DNA from: an uncultured Prevotella sp.
Lineage (GTDB): Bacteria; Bacteroidota; Bacteroidia; Bacteroidales; Bacteroidaceae
Reading direction: 5' to 3'
DNA: 15,625 nt
Assembly: GCA_900553965.1 (NCBI GenBank)
Contig: USFX01000038.1
Location: 1-15,625 of the forward strand
In this document: in pieces, positions 13,613 through 15,625 of the stretch
Layout: the number at the start of each line of letters is the position of its first letter
How positions within the stretch are numbered: the stretch's first letter is position 1
Program-made: the position numbers and the translations under genes
Notes under the pieces: generated by a model
Told to the model about the DNA's origin: nothing
The model's database searches: none
Seen by the model: only the letters and a program-made list of their open reading frames with translations

Positions 13613-14950
13613 ATGGCAAACAAACTTTGGGAGAAAAACTTTGAGGTGAACGCCGAGATAGAACGGTTCACCGTCGGCCGCGACCGCGAGATGGACCTCT
13701 ATCTCGCGCCCTACGACGTGATGGGCTCCATCGCCCACATCACCATGCTCGAAAGCATCGGGCTGTTGGAACGGGACGAGCTGACACAGCTTGTAGCTGA
13801 GCTGAAGGATATATATAAGATGTGTCTCGACGGGCGGTTTGAGATTGAAGACGGCGTCGAAGACGTCCACTCGCAGGTCGAGCTGATGCTCACCCGAAGG
13901 CTGGGCGACATGGGAAAGAAGATTCACAGCGGACGCTCACGCAACGACCAGGTGCTCGTCGACCTCAAGCTCTTCATCCGTCATGAGCTGCGCGAGGTGG
14001 CCGAGGCCGTCGACGGACTGTTCCGCGCACTGATAGCCAAGAGCGAGGAGCACAAGGACGTGCTCATGCCCGGCTATACCCACCTGCAGGTGGCCATGCC
14101 CAGCTCTTTCGGACTGTGGTTCGGAGCACATGCCGAGAGCCTCACCGACGATATGCTCTTCCTTCAGGCCGCATGGCGCATGACCAACCGCAACCCGCTC
14201 GGCTCGGCCGCCGGCTACGGCTCGTCGTTCCCGCTCAACCGTCAGATGACGACGGATTTGCTGGGCTTCGACACGATGGACTATAACGTGGTCTACGCTC
14301 AGATGGGACGTGGCAAGACCGAGCGCAACGTGGCCTTCGCGCTGGCCTCCGTGGCGGGCACGCTGGCCAAGCTGGCCTACGACGCCTGCATGTTCAACAG
14401 CCAGAACTTCGCGTTCGTACGGCTTCCGAAGGAGTGTACGACGGGTAGCTCGATAATGCCGCACAAGAAGAACCCCGACGTCTTCGAGCTGATACGCGCC
14501 AAGAGCAACAAGCTGCAGGCGCTGCCGCAGCAGATAACGCTGATAATGAACAATCTGCCGACAGGCTATTTCCGAGACCTTCAAATAATAAAGGAGGTGT
14601 TCCTCCCGGCCTTCGAAGAGATGAAGGACTGTCTGGCGATGGCCACATGGATTGTCAGCCGCATCGAGGTCAACGAACATATACTGGACAACAAGATCTA
14701 CGACCCGATGTTCTCCGTCGAGGAGGTCAACCGTCTCGCCGCCGAGGGCATGCCCTTCCGCGACGCATACAAGAAGGTGGGACTGGACATCGAGGCCGGC
14801 AACTTCACACCCGACAAGAACATCCGCCATACCCACGAGGGCAGCATCGGCCGGCTCTGCAACGACCGCATCACGGCGCTGATGGACTCTATCAACGGCG
14901 GATTCAACTTCGCACAGGTGGACGAGGCCGAAAGGAGGCTGCTGTCATGA
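13613..14950 (+). CDS. argH: Argininosuccinate lyase
   Basis: ArgH splits argininosuccinate into arginine and fumarate, the last step of arginine synthesis, as a cytoplasmic homotetramer. The 445-residue protein has the fumarase/aspartase-superfamily motifs: SGRSRNDQ at 106-113, THLQ at 156-159 with the conserved His157, and the mobile signature loop GSSIMPHKKNP at 278-288 with the catalytic serine. His in place of the common Gln in that loop is, as I recall, normal in Bacteroidales. I chose ATG at 13613 because MANKLWEKNF is the expected N-terminus. An in-frame ATG at 13550 would add 21 residues (MSAEQNKHTRGLKIIRKLYE, then A) with no family resemblance that I recognise. No other arginine gene is in the window. 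Possible operator half-sites flank its promoter. Confidence 0.97.
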   Translation: MANKLWEKNFEVNAEIERFTVGRDREMDLYLAPYDVMGSIAHITMLESIGLLERDELTQLVAELKDIYKMCLDGRFEIEDGVEDVHSQVELMLTRRLGDMGKKIHSGRSRNDQVLVDLKLFIRHELREVAEAVDGLFRALIAKSEEHKDVLMPGYTHLQVAMPSSFGLWFGAHAESLTDDMLFLQAAWRMTNRNPLGSAAGYGSSFPLNRQMTTDLLGFDTMDYNVVYAQMGRGKTERNVAFALASVAGTLAKLAYDACMFNSQNFAFVRLPKECTTGSSIMPHKKNPDVFELIRAKSNKLQALPQQITLIMNNLPTGYFRDLQIIKEVFLPAFEEMKDCLAMATWIVSRIEVNEHILDNKIYDPMFSVEEVNRLAAEGMPFRDAYKKVGLDIEAGNFTPDKNIRHTHEGSIGRLCNDRITALMDSINGGFNFAQVDEAERRLLS

Positions 14951-15011
14951 GGACGCGGTGGATGAATGGCTTCAATGCCATAATAAATATGTTGCAACAA
15001 TTAGTTTATAC

Positions 15012-15079
15012 TTTGAACACAGAGACACGGAGACACAGAGGAAAATATAACTCTGTGTCTCCGTGTCTCTGTGTTCAAA
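15012..15079. terminator. Perfect 29-bp inverted repeat after argH
   Basis: Arms 15012-15040 and 15051-15079 are exact inverted copies around a 10-nt AT-rich loop. Each arm is built of ACACAGAGAC/ACACGGAGAC units, a sequence type I recall as dispersed in many bacterial genomes. It lies 61 bp after the argH stop and 20 bp before the next start, followed by AAAACTTATTAT. It may end the argH transcript. TATACTTTG at 15007-15015, one base off the normal promoter spacing, overlaps its left edge. Confidence 0.6.
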
Positions 15080-15099
15080 AAACTTATTATAAAATAATA

Positions 15100-15625
15100 A
15101 TGAATACTTACTTATCCGGAAGCTTGTCAAGACGGGTGAACGACTGTATGGCCGCGGTCTTCGCCATGCTGGCCGTTCTGTTGACGGCGTGCAGCGACGA
15201 CGCGCAGGAGCAGTACAGCACGGAATATCCCTGCCGCTTCACGTTCAACACCCAGATTCACCCGACGAGCCTGATAACGCTCGCGCTGGACAATCCCGGG
15301 TCGTACACGCGCGTCGACGCCGTGCGCAAGGGAAGCATGACGAGTCTCAACGTCAGCAGCAACAACGGCCGCGACACGGAGACCGTTCCCCTGACGACAG
15401 CAGAGGAAAACTATCTCGTGGGGAACATGGGCGCCAACAACTCCATCATCGTCGGCTGCTCGACGTTCAACGGACTGAAAGCCTACGACAGCCAGTGCCC
15501 CAACTGTCTGAACGAGCGCAGCGGAACGGCCTTCCCCCTGGCGTGGACGGCGAACGGGCAGGCCGTGAAATGCGCCACATGCGGCCGGACATACGAGCTC
15601 AACTACGACGGGCGGGCCGACAACG
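15100..15625 (+). CDS. Lipoprotein with two CxxC pairs (3' end outside the window)
   Basis: The frame opens with ATG at 15100 and is still open at the window edge after 175 codons. Arg11 and Arg12, a hydrophobic core and the lipobox LTAC with Cys31 mark a lipoprotein signal peptide, so the product should be membrane-anchored in the envelope. Starting at Met17 would lose the positive charges. The mature part has CPNC at 133-136 and CATC at 158-161, separated by about 21 residues with FPLAW between them, followed by GRTYELNYDG. The paired cysteines could bind zinc or an iron centre, like a small zinc ribbon or a Rieske/rubredoxin-like fold. There are no CxH motifs as in true Rieske proteins in the part visible. 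I recall similar uncharacterised Bacteroidales proteins. Function unknown. Confidence 0.85.
   Translation, partial: MNTYLSGSLSRRVNDCMAAVFAMLAVLLTACSDDAQEQYSTEYPCRFTFNTQIHPTSLITLALDNPGSYTRVDAVRKGSMTSLNVSSNNGRDTETVPLTTAEENYLVGNMGANNSIIVGCSTFNGLKAYDSQCPNCLNERSGTAFPLAWTANGQAVKCATCGRTYELNYDGRADN

Noticed and set aside
13937..14836. 299-codon reverse-strand frame inside argH
   Set aside because: Antisense shadow of a gene with complete catalytic motifs; no promoter or domain of its own.

Overview
The window looks like chromosomal DNA from a Bacteroidales bacterium, most likely in or near Prevotellaceae. Four things point there. Several starts are preceded by exact copies of the Bacteroidetes -7 promoter element TAnnTTTG. 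Most genes lack a Shine-Dalgarno sequence. The surface proteins include a fimbrillin-type lipoprotein and a BspA-like leucine-rich repeat protein whose short C-terminal tail is typical of Prevotella. The gaps are rich in GC-rich palindromic repeats. The assignment is by inference; no 16S gene or other taxonomic marker is present.

Layout from left to right: the last codons of an upstream gene (1-48, tentative); a fimbrillin-like lipoprotein (69-1616); a 1.6 kb gap with hairpins, a 113-bp palindrome, an array of a ~22-nt motif and a possible gene remnant (1617-3213); a secreted BspA-like protein (3214-5337) whose stop codon lies inside a 7-bp tandem repeat; a four-gene same-strand cluster, dtd, a MazG-like pyrophosphohydrolase, a 62-residue small gene and deoC (5556-7649); a terminator flanked by two inverted copies of a 46-bp repeat; a reverse-strand trans-polyprenyl diphosphate synthase (7902-8879) divergent from polA (8966-11734); a reverse-strand HAD hydrolase (11923-12624); a second repeat-rich gap (12625-13612); argH (13613-14950); a 29-bp perfect inverted repeat; and a lipoprotein with two CxxC pairs that runs off the end (15100-15625).

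The enzymes are housekeeping functions: removal of D-amino acids from tRNA, nucleotide sanitation, deoxyribose-5-phosphate catabolism, isoprenoid chain synthesis, DNA repair and replication, and the last step of arginine synthesis. The lipoproteins and the BspA-like protein belong to the cell envelope. I see no transposase, integrase, phage gene, CRISPR array, tRNA or rRNA.

The least ordinary signals are three. The 62-residue gene ahead of deoC is a partial copy of DeoC's own Cys/His-rich N-terminal extension. A GC-rich palindrome family has full copies in both large gaps. A motif of the type TCNTCCGACATTTG appears as a four-copy array upstream of a promoter-like element and again as an inverted pair outside the HAD gene.
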